From: Phycisphaerae bacterium
GTDB lineage: Bacteria; Planctomycetota; Phycisphaerae; Phycisphaerales; UBA1924
Assembly: GCA_030426395.1 (NCBI GenBank)
Contig: JAUHYE010000008.1
Coordinates: 1-54,170, forward strand
Length of the DNA stretch: 54,170 nt
Direction of reading: 5' to 3'
Part shown: positions 44,500 to 52,496 of the stretch, piece after piece
Layout: each line of letters opens with the position of its first letter
How positions within the stretch are numbered: the stretch's first letter is position 1
Made by a program: the position numbers and the translations under genes
Notes under the pieces: generated by a model
Databases searched by the model: none
What the model was told of the DNA's origin: nothing
What the model saw: the letters and a program-made list of their open reading frames with translations, nothing else

Positions 44500-46212
44500 C
44501 TACGCGCGCCCGCCGGGTTCGGGCCGAGTGGGGCGCACGCGCGGCCCGTTGAGCATCCGCCCGATCGCCGTGTACCGTACGAAGATCTGGTACGCGCCCA
44601 GCAGCACGCCCACGGTGACCAGCACGATGATCGGCATCTTGATCGCAGCGGGCAGGTCGACGTTGCGGAGCATGATCTGCAGGGCGACCACCAGCGGCAG
44701 GTGGGCGACGTAGAGCCAGTACGACGCGTCGGAGAGGTATCGCACTCCGAAACGCTCGCGACCGAGGGCGAACTCGAACAGGCCGATGAGGCCGAAGATC
44801 ATGAGCCAGGCATACAGCGCCTGGCCGGCGACCGCCAGCACGTGGACGCTCGTCGCGTGCCCGGACAGCACGCTCGCGAGCGGCTGCGGCCAGGGCGACT
44901 TCAGGCCCAGCGACATCGCGGGCGCGAGCACCGCCAGCGCGAGCGGCAGGGTGAGCCACCAGCCGCGGCCCAGGCGGGCCGTGGCACCGCGGGCGGTGAA
45001 CAGCACCGCGCCCGCGCCGAAGAAGACCGCGTAGTACGCGAGCACGCGGGGGATGGGCAGCAGCCCGACGGAGGTATCGGGGCCGAAGCCCGGCTGGGTG
45101 CCCCCCGAGGTCATGGGCCACTGGGCGAGCATCGTCAGCGGCACGAGCCAGAGCAGGCACACCGGCGGCGCGGCGAGGATCGTGACCGCGCGCGGCAGGC
45201 GAACGCCCGCCAGCGGCCGCAGCACCAGCACCGCCAGCGCGTAGCCGGGCACCAGCCAGCAGAGGAACCACAGGAACCACAAATGGTGGAAGACGGGGAA
45301 CTCGAAAAGGAGCCCGCGGAGCATGGCCGGGCCGAAGGCCGCCGATCCGCCAGTTGCTTCGGCTGCCTGGGCGTCGGGCAGGAACGTGCGGATCTCTTCG
45401 CGGCCGGCGTCGACCTGGTCGAAGTCGATCTCGGTTCGGATGGCGCGGGCGACGCCCTCGGTGGTCGCCCGGTCGTAGCGCATGACGTCGGCGGGGGTCT
45501 CGCCCGCGGGGCTGCGTGCGTCGACGGGCGCGCCCGCGTCGACCAGCAGCCGGGCGGCGTCGGCACGCCCGAAGAAGCACGCGGTGTGCAGGGGCGTGTT
45601 GCCGTCGCCGTACTTCACGCCAGGGTCGGCACCGGCTTCGAGCAGGAAGGCCACCGCGCCCGGCTCGTCGGCCACGATCGCCCAGGCCAGCGGCGGCACG
45701 CGGTAGGCCGGGTCGAGCTCGTCGGGGTCTGCGCCGGAGTCCAGGTGGCGGCGGAGGGCGTCCACGCTGCCCTCGCCCGCGGCCACCCAGATGCTCGTGT
45801 CGGCGGTGGGGGCCGCGCCGCTCGTGGCGGTCGTCGGGCTCATGTAGCCCCAGATCGAGACGGCCCATACCAGGGGCACGATGGTGGCCATGCCCACCGC
45901 CAGCGGCAGGGCGATGCGCTTGCCGCGGTGCCTCAGCAGCCCGCCCAGCCCGCGCCGCCCGGCGAGCATGGCGGTGAAGTAGCCGCTGAGCAGGAAGAAC
46001 AGCGGCATGCGGAAGCCGTGGATGGCCATGACGACCAGGCCCATCGCCGGGGCGCGGCTGGCGTCCTGCGCGGGCCACATGGGGTTGTCGAAGAAGCTCA
46101 TCCCCGCGTGCAGCACGATGCCCAGCAGCATGGCCCCGGCCCGCAGGGCGTCCAGGTCGTGGCGGCGGGGCGAGGCGGATTGGGTCGCGAGGGTGGGTTC
46201 GGTGGTGGGCAT
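44500..46212 (-). CDS. Acyltransferase-3 family membrane protein with inserted ankyrin repeats
   Basis: A 570-residue polytopic protein. The N-terminal part is acyltransferase-3-like: RHDLDALRAGAMLLGIVLHA with the conserved His near 35, and the Arg in IHGFRMPLFFLLSGYF; after residue ~300 comes FHHLWFLWFLCWLVPGY and about eight further hydrophobic segments. Such proteins acylate sugars of glycans or lipids at the membrane. Between the third and fourth transmembrane segments, residues ~139-245 are three ankyrin repeats (ADTSIWVAAGEGSVDALRRH; PLAWAIVADEPGAVAFLLEA; NTPLHTACFFGRADAARLLV). The ATG at 46212 has TAACGT seven bases upstream. Substrate unknown. Confidence 0.85.
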   Translation of the reverse strand: MPTTEPTLATQSASPRRHDLDALRAGAMLLGIVLHAGMSFFDNPMWPAQDASRAPAMGLVVMAIHGFRMPLFFLLSGYFTAMLAGRRGLGGLLRHRGKRIALPLAVGMATIVPLVWAVSIWGYMSPTTATSGAAPTADTSIWVAAGEGSVDALRRHLDSGADPDELDPAYRVPPLAWAIVADEPGAVAFLLEAGADPGVKYGDGNTPLHTACFFGRADAARLLVDAGAPVDARSPAGETPADVMRYDRATTEGVARAIRTEIDFDQVDAGREEIRTFLPDAQAAEATGGSAAFGPAMLRGLLFEFPVFHHLWFLWFLCWLVPGYALAVLVLRPLAGVRLPRAVTILAAPPVCLLWLVPLTMLAQWPMTSGGTQPGFGPDTSVGLLPIPRVLAYYAVFFGAGAVLFTARGATARLGRGWWLTLPLALAVLAPAMSLGLKSPWPQPLASVLSGHATSVHVLAVAGQALYAWLMIFGLIGLFEFALGRERFGVRYLSDASYWLYVAHLPLVVALQIMLRNVDLPAAIKMPIIVLVTVGVLLGAYQIFVRYTAIGRMLNGPRVRPTRPEPGGRA

Positions 46213-46219
46213 GGGGCCA

Positions 46220-46225
46220 ACGTTA
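46220..46225 (-). promoter_or_regulatory. Putative -10 element, leaderless type (TAACGT)
   Basis: On the minus strand TAACGT ends seven bases before the acyltransferase ATG, inside the 26-bp gap after the preceding gene. It matches TANNNT but differs from the more common TACCAT form. Confidence 0.35.
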
Positions 46226-46238
46226 GGGGCCCCGGCAA

Positions 46239-47027
46239 TCAGGGGCTCCCACGATCTCGTCGCGGCTTGGGCTTGCGAAGGAGCTTTGCGTCGACCGGGC
46301 CGGCGAGCACGTCGTCGATGCGCTGCGGCTCGATGACGCGGGTGAGCGTGGGCAAGGCCTCGCGCAATTCGGCCTCGAGCACGCTCGCGTCCTCGCCGGT
46401 GGCCAGGACGATCCAGCCACAACCGGAACCCACCAACGCGCTTCGTCCGAAGCTCGCGAAAAGACGCAGGACCGTGGCGGTGATCGGGCCGTGCTCGGCG
46501 GCGATCGCACGCGGTGGCACCGGGCGTCCTTCGAGCATGGCGACCGAGGCGAAGCCGCTGGCCATCGTCCCGACGCCCAGCGGGGTCTTGGCCCTGAACG
46601 GGCAGACGACCAGACGCAGGCCGTCCACGTCTCCAACCCAGCGCACGAGTTCGGTGTCGGCCCATCGCAGCTCGGCGTCGCCGGTTTGCAGGTCGACGCG
46701 CAGGCTGCGGGTCTGGGGCAGCCTCGCGATGACGATGAAGAGCATACCCACCATCACGAAGAAGACCACGGCCGCGCCGCCACAGGCCCACAGTTGGATG
46801 CTGGCCCCGCCCCCGAGCACCAACAGCACCAGCACGAGCGCGGCGAACGCAAGAAAGCCCAGGGCGATCCAGATCGCGGCGCCGGAGCTCACGCCTTCGT
46901 GCCGCACCGCCGAGTCGTGCACGGTCACGACATCGCCCTTGCGCTCGACGTCCAGCGGCGAATCCAGCAATCGCACGGTCAGCCGCTGATCGTTGCGTGA
47001 TGGTGGGAACCTGCTGGCACCGGGCAT
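46239..47027 (-). CDS. Hypothetical two-span membrane protein
   Basis: A 262-residue protein. Two adjacent hydrophobic segments (about residues 50-70, IWIALGFLAFAALVLVLLVL, and 78-103) follow an N-terminal soluble strand region (RLTVRLLDSPLDVERKGDVV). The C-terminal ~155 residues are soluble with alternating strands and helices (VDLQTGDAELRWADTELVRW; GWIVLATGEDASVLEAELRE). I do not recognise a family, although the layout resembles PH-like membrane-anchored proteins. The ATG at 47027 has TACCAT six bases upstream, which decides it over an ATG 24 bases further up. Confidence 0.65.
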   Translation of the reverse strand: MPGASRFPPSRNDQRLTVRLLDSPLDVERKGDVVTVHDSAVRHEGVSSGAAIWIALGFLAFAALVLVLLVLGGGASIQLWACGGAAVVFFVMVGMLFIVIARLPQTRSLRVDLQTGDAELRWADTELVRWVGDVDGLRLVVCPFRAKTPLGVGTMASGFASVAMLEGRPVPPRAIAAEHGPITATVLRLFASFGRSALVGSGCGWIVLATGEDASVLEAELREALPTLTRVIEPQRIDDVLAGPVDAKLLRKPKPRRDRGSP

Positions 47028-47033
47028 GGGGCG

Positions 47034-47039
47034 ATGGTA
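47034..47039 (-). promoter_or_regulatory. Putative -10 element, leaderless type (TACCAT)
   Basis: On the minus strand TACCAT ends six bases before the ATG at 47027. A similar plus-strand element (47068-47073) serves the divergent neighbour, so two leaderless-type promoters stand back to back within 40 bp. Confidence 0.5.
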
Positions 47040-47067
47040 CGTGGCAACCATCGCCCTGCACTCCTGG

Positions 47068-47073
47068 TACACT
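47068..47073 (+). promoter_or_regulatory. Putative -10 element, leaderless type (TACACT)
   Basis: TACACT ends six bases before the ATG at 47080; no Shine-Dalgarno sequence is present. Confidence 0.45.
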
Positions 47074-47079
47074 CCCGCG

Positions 47080-48414
47080 ATGACGCCGTGGATCTTCCTG
47101 GCGATGGCGTGGGCGCTCGGTGTCGCGGGCGTGTTGCTGCTCGCGTGGGCCTTGGTGGGTGATCGGTCTCGTGGGCGTTCGCGGTGCCCCAAGTGCTGGT
47201 ACGACCTCTCCTGGTTCGAACCGAGCGCGGCGAAGCCGGGGGAGGGTGGCGTCACCTGCCCCGAGTGCGGCAAGAAGATCGCCAAACAGCGTTCCTTGCG
47301 TCGCACCCGCCGCCGCTGGCGGTGGGCCATGCTCGCGTGCGTCGTGCTCGTGGGCGCGGTGGCCAGCCGATCGTGGCACGTGGCCCGCGTGCACGGCTGG
47401 TGGCGCGTCGCGCCCGATGCGGTGCTCATCGCGTGCCTGCCGCGGACCGAGGCGTGGTGCACGCACGCCTGGATCGGCAGCCCAGGCTCCGTGCTCACCA
47501 GCGCTCGCACCGGTCCTTACCTGGAAGAGCTGTATACACGCTGGGCGCCCGTCGAGCACGCCGAGGGATCGTGGCGGCACGGCGGGCTGAACGTGTTCGA
47601 GCGGTGGCTGCTCGGCCGCCGGGCCGCGGCGTGGCTGCGCTCGGCCGAGGAAGGCGAGTTCCGCTACGTCGCGTGCGAGATGCTCGCGTGGTCGACCGAG
47701 GAGAATCCGTTAGGTCTCTCGCCCGAGGACCTGGGCATGCTCGTGCTCGCGCGGTCGCGCCTGGCCTACCAGACGGCGGCCACCTACATGGACATCGGCG
47801 TGCAGGTCGAGGACTGGTCACGCATCGAACCCTCCGCGGCACCCGAGTACACGATGGTCGTGAGCGGGTTCCAGCGGGGCGTGGGCACGCGCTTCGAGTG
47901 CTCGACGGCCTCGGCGGACTTCGTCGGTTCGGATTGGCGATCCAGCCAGCACTCGATCACGCTGCGAGGCGATGGCGGCCCGACGCGCACGTGGGACCAT
48001 GAGGGCGAATTGCCGCCCGACGACGACCCGCCGGGTCCGTACTGGGTCTCGCTGCACCCCGCCGAGGCCCTGGACGCCCTTGGCCTATGGGGCTCGGTGC
48101 TGCGGCAGCAGGACTACGAAGACTGGCTCGCCCGCCCCGCGACGGTCCGCGGCCGACCGTGCTACTACCTCGCCGAGCCGTGGCCCGACATCGAGCTGTG
48201 GATCGATCCCGACACATGGCTCGTGCTGCGCGTGCGCGAGGATTCGATCGACCTGCACATCGAGCCCACGCTCGATGCCGACCTCGACGATTCGTGGTGG
48301 CGTTTCGATCCAACCGACCCGGCCGACACGCCCCTGGAGCAACGCCTGGACGCCATCGACACGCTGCTGCCCGATGCGAGCGTGCGGCAGGGCTACACGC
48401 GGCGGCCGCGGTAG
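47080..48414 (+). CDS. Planctomycete membrane protein with zinc ribbon
   Basis: A 444-residue protein. An N-terminal membrane segment (residues ~4-26) is followed by a zinc ribbon, CPKCWYDL ... CPECGKKI (Cys36/39 and Cys60/63), then a second membrane segment (about 83-100, WAMLACVVLVGAVASR). This short layout with CPKCWYDL recurs in many planctomycete membrane proteins. The remaining ~340 residues are a soluble domain rich in Trp, Asp and Glu (DDPPGPYWVSLHPAEALDAL; YYLAEPWPDIELWIDPDTWL) that I cannot place. The late part, with ELWIDPDTWLVLRVRED, suggests a lipoprotein-carrier-like sheet, but weakly. Confidence 0.65.
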   Translation: MTPWIFLAMAWALGVAGVLLLAWALVGDRSRGRSRCPKCWYDLSWFEPSAAKPGEGGVTCPECGKKIAKQRSLRRTRRRWRWAMLACVVLVGAVASRSWHVARVHGWWRVAPDAVLIACLPRTEAWCTHAWIGSPGSVLTSARTGPYLEELYTRWAPVEHAEGSWRHGGLNVFERWLLGRRAAAWLRSAEEGEFRYVACEMLAWSTEENPLGLSPEDLGMLVLARSRLAYQTAATYMDIGVQVEDWSRIEPSAAPEYTMVVSGFQRGVGTRFECSTASADFVGSDWRSSQHSITLRGDGGPTRTWDHEGELPPDDDPPGPYWVSLHPAEALDALGLWGSVLRQQDYEDWLARPATVRGRPCYYLAEPWPDIELWIDPDTWLVLRVREDSIDLHIEPTLDADLDDSWWRFDPTDPADTPLEQRLDAIDTLLPDASVRQGYTRRPR

Positions 48415-48533
48415 GCGTTGGGCGGCGTTCTTGCTACGCAATTCGGCGCAGCGCTCGCACTTGCGGTGGGCACGGGCGTGAGTACGCCCGTCCTACGCTC
48501 GCGGAGCCGCCGTGCCCTTTTTCGGAGCCCCGC

Positions 48534-48842
48534 ATGCCTATGTATCTCGTCGAGATCCACGCTCTACCCAGCCCGGCCGCCGTCCTTGAGGATCCCGAAG
48601 GCGCGTACGTGAACTGCTGGATCGAGGCCGCCGACTTGGGCGAGGCGGTGTGTCGGGCGCTCGCCGAGATCGCACGCGCCGGGTGGGAGCCCGAGGCCAT
48701 TCGGCACGGCGCGATCATCACGCGAGAGGACTACGCCGGCGATGATGACGATGGCCTGGAGTACTTCGAGCAGGCCTTGATCGACAAGGCGGTGTGCGTC
48801 TTCTACACCTACCCGGCGGGGAGTGAGGATGAGGAAGGCTGA
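48534..48842 (+). CDS. Hypothetical small cytoplasmic protein
   Basis: A 102-residue acidic protein without signal or membrane segments. It begins MPMYLVEIHALPSP and contains a helix-rich centre (EAADLGEAVCRALAEIARAG) and an acidic tail (GSEDEEG). GGAG lies nine bases before the ATG, supporting the call over the longer open frame that runs back into the previous gene. I know no family. It converges with the next gene. Confidence 0.65.
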   Translation: MPMYLVEIHALPSPAAVLEDPEGAYVNCWIEAADLGEAVCRALAEIARAGWEPEAIRHGAIITREDYAGDDDDGLEYFEQALIDKAVCVFYTYPAGSEDEEG

Positions 48843-48869
48843 TCGCGCGGCAAGAGGGCATGCACCGCC

Positions 48870-49559
48870 CTACGCCGCCCCGCGATCACCGCTCCCCCGC
48901 ACCGTGCTCGCGGCCGCGCACGGCTCGCACCCGAAGCTGACCCCCACCTCGTTGCTCCACCCGCTGGCGCGCCCCGAGGTGCGCCGGGCCCGCACGCGGT
49001 AGGCCACGCCCGCGACGCCCTGGGGCACCCGTCGATCGCGCACGCGCTGGTGGCCGGTGCTCGTGACGTGCTCCCAGGCGGCCGGCGGCCCGTCGAGCGG
49101 ACGCACGCGGCGCTGCACGTCGTAGAAGATGCGCTCGCCGCAGGGCGTGAAGCGCAGCTCGATGGGGCCGTAGCCGAGCGTGCGCACGCGCTCGAGCCGC
49201 GGCGTGGGCGGCGCGGGGCGCTTGCCGGGCTTCTCGGGCGAGGCGATCCGCGCGGCCGGGTACACGCCCGGGTCGCGCGTGGCCTTGGCGTGCGCGTCGA
49301 TGCTTGCCGTCGCGGCGCCGAAGCCGGCGCGCAGCTCGGCCAGTGCCTCGCCCTTGGCCAGCATGGCGGCGTCCAACTCGGACCGGAGCCTGGCCACCCT
49401 CGCGGCGGCGGCCCGCGCGGCCTGGGTCTTCTCGTCGAACGCCCCGACGCGCTGCGGCGTCAGGCCGATGGCCGCGGGGTCGATGGTGTCCCAGTGCTCG
49501 GCGAGCACCCGGCACTGCCAGATGAACGCGCCCTCGCCCTTCTTCGCCCGCCGTGCCAT
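48870..49559 (-). CDS. Hypothetical protein with helical N-terminus and fibronectin-like C-terminus
   Basis: A 229-residue protein. Residues ~1-90 are helical and charged (MARRAKKGEGAFIWQCRVLA; RLRSELDAAMLAKGEALAEL), possibly coiled-coil. Residues ~120-215 look like a fibronectin-type-III beta-sandwich: PIELRFTPCGERIFYDVQRR, then GVAGVAYRVRARRTSGRASGW and SNEVGVSFG. No signal peptide is visible. The length and domain order do not match a family I can name. Its start is 177 bases from the nested palindrome on the divergent side. Confidence 0.6.
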   Translation of the reverse strand: MARRAKKGEGAFIWQCRVLAEHWDTIDPAAIGLTPQRVGAFDEKTQAARAAAARVARLRSELDAAMLAKGEALAELRAGFGAATASIDAHAKATRDPGVYPAARIASPEKPGKRPAPPTPRLERVRTLGYGPIELRFTPCGERIFYDVQRRVRPLDGPPAAWEHVTSTGHQRVRDRRVPQGVAGVAYRVRARRTSGRASGWSNEVGVSFGCEPCAAASTVRGSGDRGAA

Positions 49560-49735
49560 GTCCGAGTCCCCGCTCTGCGTTGCATCCCGATCGCCGCCCG
49601 GCCCGACGCGGGCGGTCCAGCATGTCTTCGTCCTGTTGCGGGCCGGTCTTGAGCCAACATGGCGGGCCCGCGCCAGAACGCGTCCACCGCCCGCGGCGAC
49701 GCGTCCAGACCGGGGTTAATCGCGTTCGCGCGGCT

Positions 49736-49814
49736 GCCAAACGCGTCCTGGCCCCCTCAAAACGCTGTCCCGGGGGTCGGGACAGCGTTTCGTGCGGGCC
49801 AGGACGCGTTTGGC
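49736..49814. repeat. 79-bp nested perfect palindrome in a divergent intergenic region
   Basis: Outer arms of 19 bases, GCCAAACGCGTCCTGGCCC (49736-49754) and its exact complement (49796-49814), enclose a second stem of 13 bases, AAACGCTGTCCCG (49760-49772) with CGGGACAGCGTTT (49778-49790), and a 5-base loop. The two stems are joined by a symmetric 5x5 internal loop. No T-run follows. The surrounding 49560-50072 gap (about 510 bases) also repeats the motif ACGCGTCC at 49679 and 49700 but contains no gene I can support. Confidence 0.9.
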
Positions 49815-50061
49815 CCGGTTCGGGACGTGGGGGTGTGATGGAGCGTGTACGCGGAATGGCTCAGCGGGCGCGGGATTGGGGTCTGGGGGCTACTTGAGGT
49901 GGTCTTGCGGTGCGGGGTGCGGGCTCGGGAACGCCAACTTGGGCTGGTTACGGGTGTGGGGCCGAGGCAGGGGATCGCGATGGATCAATATGGGAAGTGG
50001 CTTCCATAGTGGGGGTACCCGCGTTGGGTATTGGAAGATTTCGACTGAGGCAGCAAACAAC

Positions 50062-50067
50062 TACCAT
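50062..50067 (+). promoter_or_regulatory. Putative -10 element, leaderless type (TACCAT)
   Basis: TACCAT ends five bases before the ATG at 50073. TTCGAC at 50040-50045, 16 bases upstream, could serve as a weak -35. Confidence 0.5.
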
Positions 50068-50072
50068 CGCCC

Positions 50073-50855
50073 ATGACACCACGCGCAAAGATCCTGGGGC
50101 TCGTGTTGCTCGGCTGCCTGCTGGCGCTCGTGGGGATGGTTGTTTTCCAGGGGCGTGGGGGACCAAATGGTGCAATGTCGCCCGGCGTGAGCGTTGCCGA
50201 GACGCCTGACCCGTGGCGTTCCGGCCAGACGGGCTCGTCCGGTCCGCCAGCTGTGCGCGTGGGGCTCGAGCCCGAGCACGATAAGCGGCTGCACGCGGTG
50301 ATCGATGGCATCGACGGCGACGGCGACGGTGTCGTGTCGATCGCCGAGGGGGCGGCGATGGCCGATGCGTTCGAAGAGCGGGGCGATCGGTCGCTCGCGC
50401 TGCTGCGCGCGGTTCGCGAGGCGGCGGGTGCGGGCGAGCCCGAGTCGGCCCACGAGGCGATGGTGGTGGGGGCGCTCTCGAACCGGCTGGCGTCGCGATT
50501 GCAACTCGACCGTGTGTTCGATGCCGATGGGGACGGTGAGGTGAGCGGCCGCGAGCGCATCGCGCGCGACCTTGCCGCGGCGCGCCTGGTCGAGGTCGAG
50601 CTGGGCGCGATGGTCGAGGGGTTGACGCGCGATGGCGGCATCGACGCCGATGATGCTCGGGCGTTCCGCGACGAGTCGGCGCGGTTCGCCGAGCGGGCGA
50701 GGCTGGACTTCAACGGCGACGGCGTGGTCGACACCGCCGACCACGCCGCGTTCATCGACCTCTATCTCGCGGGCGACCCGAGGGCCGACCTGGACGGCGA
50801 CGGCAGCATCGGCACGCACGACGCGGTGCGGTTCCGATGGCTGACGGGCAAGTAG
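50073..50855 (+). CDS. Membrane-anchored EF-hand protein
   Basis: A 260-residue protein with an N-terminal hydrophobic anchor or signal segment (residues ~7-25, ILGLVLLGCLLALVGMVVF), a Gly/Pro/Ser linker and four calcium-loop motifs: DGDGDGVVSIAEG, DADGDGEVSGRER, DFNGDGVVDTADH and DLDGDGSIGTHDA. The last two are close together in a dockerin-like tandem. The LLGC within the hydrophobic segment could be a lipobox but has few flanking residues. Calcium binding is a strong inference; the purpose is unknown. Its stop is six bases from the convergent PEP-CTERM gene. Confidence 0.8.
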   Translation: MTPRAKILGLVLLGCLLALVGMVVFQGRGGPNGAMSPGVSVAETPDPWRSGQTGSSGPPAVRVGLEPEHDKRLHAVIDGIDGDGDGVVSIAEGAAMADAFEERGDRSLALLRAVREAAGAGEPESAHEAMVVGALSNRLASRLQLDRVFDADGDGEVSGRERIARDLAAARLVEVELGAMVEGLTRDGGIDADDARAFRDESARFAERARLDFNGDGVVDTADHAAFIDLYLAGDPRADLDGDGSIGTHDAVRFRWLTGK

Positions 50856-50861
50856 GCTCGC

Positions 50862-51428
50862 TCACCGACGGCGGCGGGCGGCGACCAGGCCGCCCAGGCC
50901 CAGCAGGGCCAGCGAGCCGGGCGCGGGGATCACGTCGACGCGCAGGCTGATGTTTCCGTTCAGCATGGCCTCGGCCTCGCCGAAGGTGTCATCGAAGTTC
51001 TCGAAGATCTCGAGGTAGAGCAAGCCGCTGCTGAGGCTCAGAACGGTGCCCAAGTCCGTGAGCGGCTGGCTGTAGTCGGCCAGGCCCACGAACTCGTCGC
51101 CGAAGCCGGGGTTGAGGTCGAAGGATGCGGCCGAGGGCGGCAGCGCGGCGTCTGCGTCGTCGAAATGCAGCACGACGTCGGCAAGGAAGCTGTCGCCGAA
51201 GCTCTCGATGCTGAGGTCGTAGCCCACACCAAGCACGCTGACGGGCGAGCCTGAGGGGAGGCCCAGGAGGGCGTTGATGTCGAAGACCTCGGCGTGGTTG
51301 TCCAGGTCGCCGAAGCTGTCGACCGAGAGCGCGTCGATGAGGTCGATGTCGAACTGGCGGATGTCGGCGTTGGCGGCGGCGGCGATGGCAAGCGAGAGCA
51401 TCGCGGCAGCGGTGCGGGTGGTGGTCAT
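50862..51428 (-). CDS. PEP-CTERM sorting-domain protein
   Basis: A 188-residue exported protein: signal peptide (residues ~1-21, ending ANA-D), a beta-rich mature domain with Asp/Phe-rich strands (DIRQFDIDLIDALSVDSFGD; VVLHFDDADAALPPSAASFD), and a C-terminal PAPGSLALLGLGGLVAARRR tail. The PxPxS motif, one membrane segment and a final Arg cluster are the PEP-CTERM signal handled by exosortase, implying export to the outer surface or matrix. GAGGAG lies eight bases before the ATG, which overlaps the TGA of the upstream gene. Confidence 0.88.
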   Translation of the reverse strand: MTTTRTAAAMLSLAIAAAANADIRQFDIDLIDALSVDSFGDLDNHAEVFDINALLGLPSGSPVSVLGVGYDLSIESFGDSFLADVVLHFDDADAALPPSAASFDLNPGFGDEFVGLADYSQPLTDLGTVLSLSSGLLYLEIFENFDDTFGEAEAMLNGNISLRVDVIPAPGSLALLGLGGLVAARRRR

Positions 51429-52390
51429 CGGGTGCTCCTCACGGGTGGGGTGGCGGGTGTTGTGATCGGTTCGGGGGTGGGTGTCGGGCGCTGGCCGCGC
51501 GCCGCGGCGGCCAGGCTCTGGCCCGGCGGCGCGCAGTCGCAGCCGAAGTGGATGTCGTACCAGTCGCTCAGCGTCATGCGCTGGAAGGTTCGGATGAAGC
51601 GCTGCTCGGCGGGGTGGGAAAGCTCTTGCGGCGCCTCGCCCGGGGCGAGCACCTCGAGCACCTCGAGCGACTCGACGCGCTGCGTCCAGCGGCTGTCGCC
51701 CTTGGTCAGCGTGACCTCGAGGGGCAGCATGAGCTCGTCGCTCCACCAGACCTCGCAGCCGAGTTCGTCGCTCGACTCTGGCGTGTGCACGACGCGGCGG
51801 AACGCATAGCCGGCGACGGTGCGGGTCTCGCCCGTATCTACGCCGCGATCGAGCCAGCCCAGGTCGAAGCCCAGCACGAGCGCGTCGACCCAGTCTCGCA
51901 CGATGCCACGGACGCGCAGGTCGGTGTCCTCGTGCTCGAGCACGAGCCGCTGGTTCAGGTCCAGGAGGTAGCCGGTCGCGCGCCGCGGGAAGGCGGCGTT
52001 CTGCCGCAGCAACCAGCCCTGGCCCGCGCCGGTGGGCTGCATGCTGACGGCCGACGGCGAGCGGGTGACCAGGTCTTCGGTCGTGAACGCCGAACTCCCG
52101 GTCGCTGCGATGGATTCGCCCCCGAGCGTCCGAACCACCCGAAAGCGAATGGTGGGCATCGAGTCGAGATTGGCCGGCAACGCGCGGTCGTCGTGGACGA
52201 CGGGCGTGGGCCGTTCGAGACGCTCGGCGGGCTCGGGCCGGACCATCTCGAGCACGGCAAGAGCCTCGAGCACCGCGCGGTCGCGGTCGGTGGTCTCGGC
52301 GGGTTGGACGTGCTCGACATCCTGGGCCAGCGCGGCGACCGCGAGCAGGCTGGTTAGGGCGATCGTGATGGGGGCGCGTGTGCGTGTCAT
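51425..52390 (-). CDS. Hypothetical secreted protein
   Basis: A 321-residue protein with a signal peptide (residues 1-22, VAALA-QD). The mature part contains WLLRQNAAFPRRATGYLLDL, a region LGCEVWWSDELMLPLEVTLT resembling lipoprotein-carrier-like beta sheets, and a C-terminal Pro/Thr tail with two Cys (FGCDCAPPG). I do not recognise a family. Its stop codon overlaps the start of the PEP-CTERM gene (ATGA), so the two are likely made together and may act as a pair outside the cell. Confidence 0.65.
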   Translation of the reverse strand: MTRTRAPITIALTSLLAVAALAQDVEHVQPAETTDRDRAVLEALAVLEMVRPEPAERLERPTPVVHDDRALPANLDSMPTIRFRVVRTLGGESIAATGSSAFTTEDLVTRSPSAVSMQPTGAGQGWLLRQNAAFPRRATGYLLDLNQRLVLEHEDTDLRVRGIVRDWVDALVLGFDLGWLDRGVDTGETRTVAGYAFRRVVHTPESSDELGCEVWWSDELMLPLEVTLTKGDSRWTQRVESLEVLEVLAPGEAPQELSHPAEQRFIRTFQRMTLSDWYDIHFGCDCAPPGQSLAAAARGQRPTPTPEPITTPATPPVRSTR

Positions 52391-52496
52391 GGGTGTCCGT
52401 TGGCTTTGTCCTGAAAGCCGGCTGGCGGCGTGCGGGCCGCCGGCCGGTGCGTGGGGTTGCGCGCATTCCTCGCGCGCGGTTGGATCCGTCTTGGGC

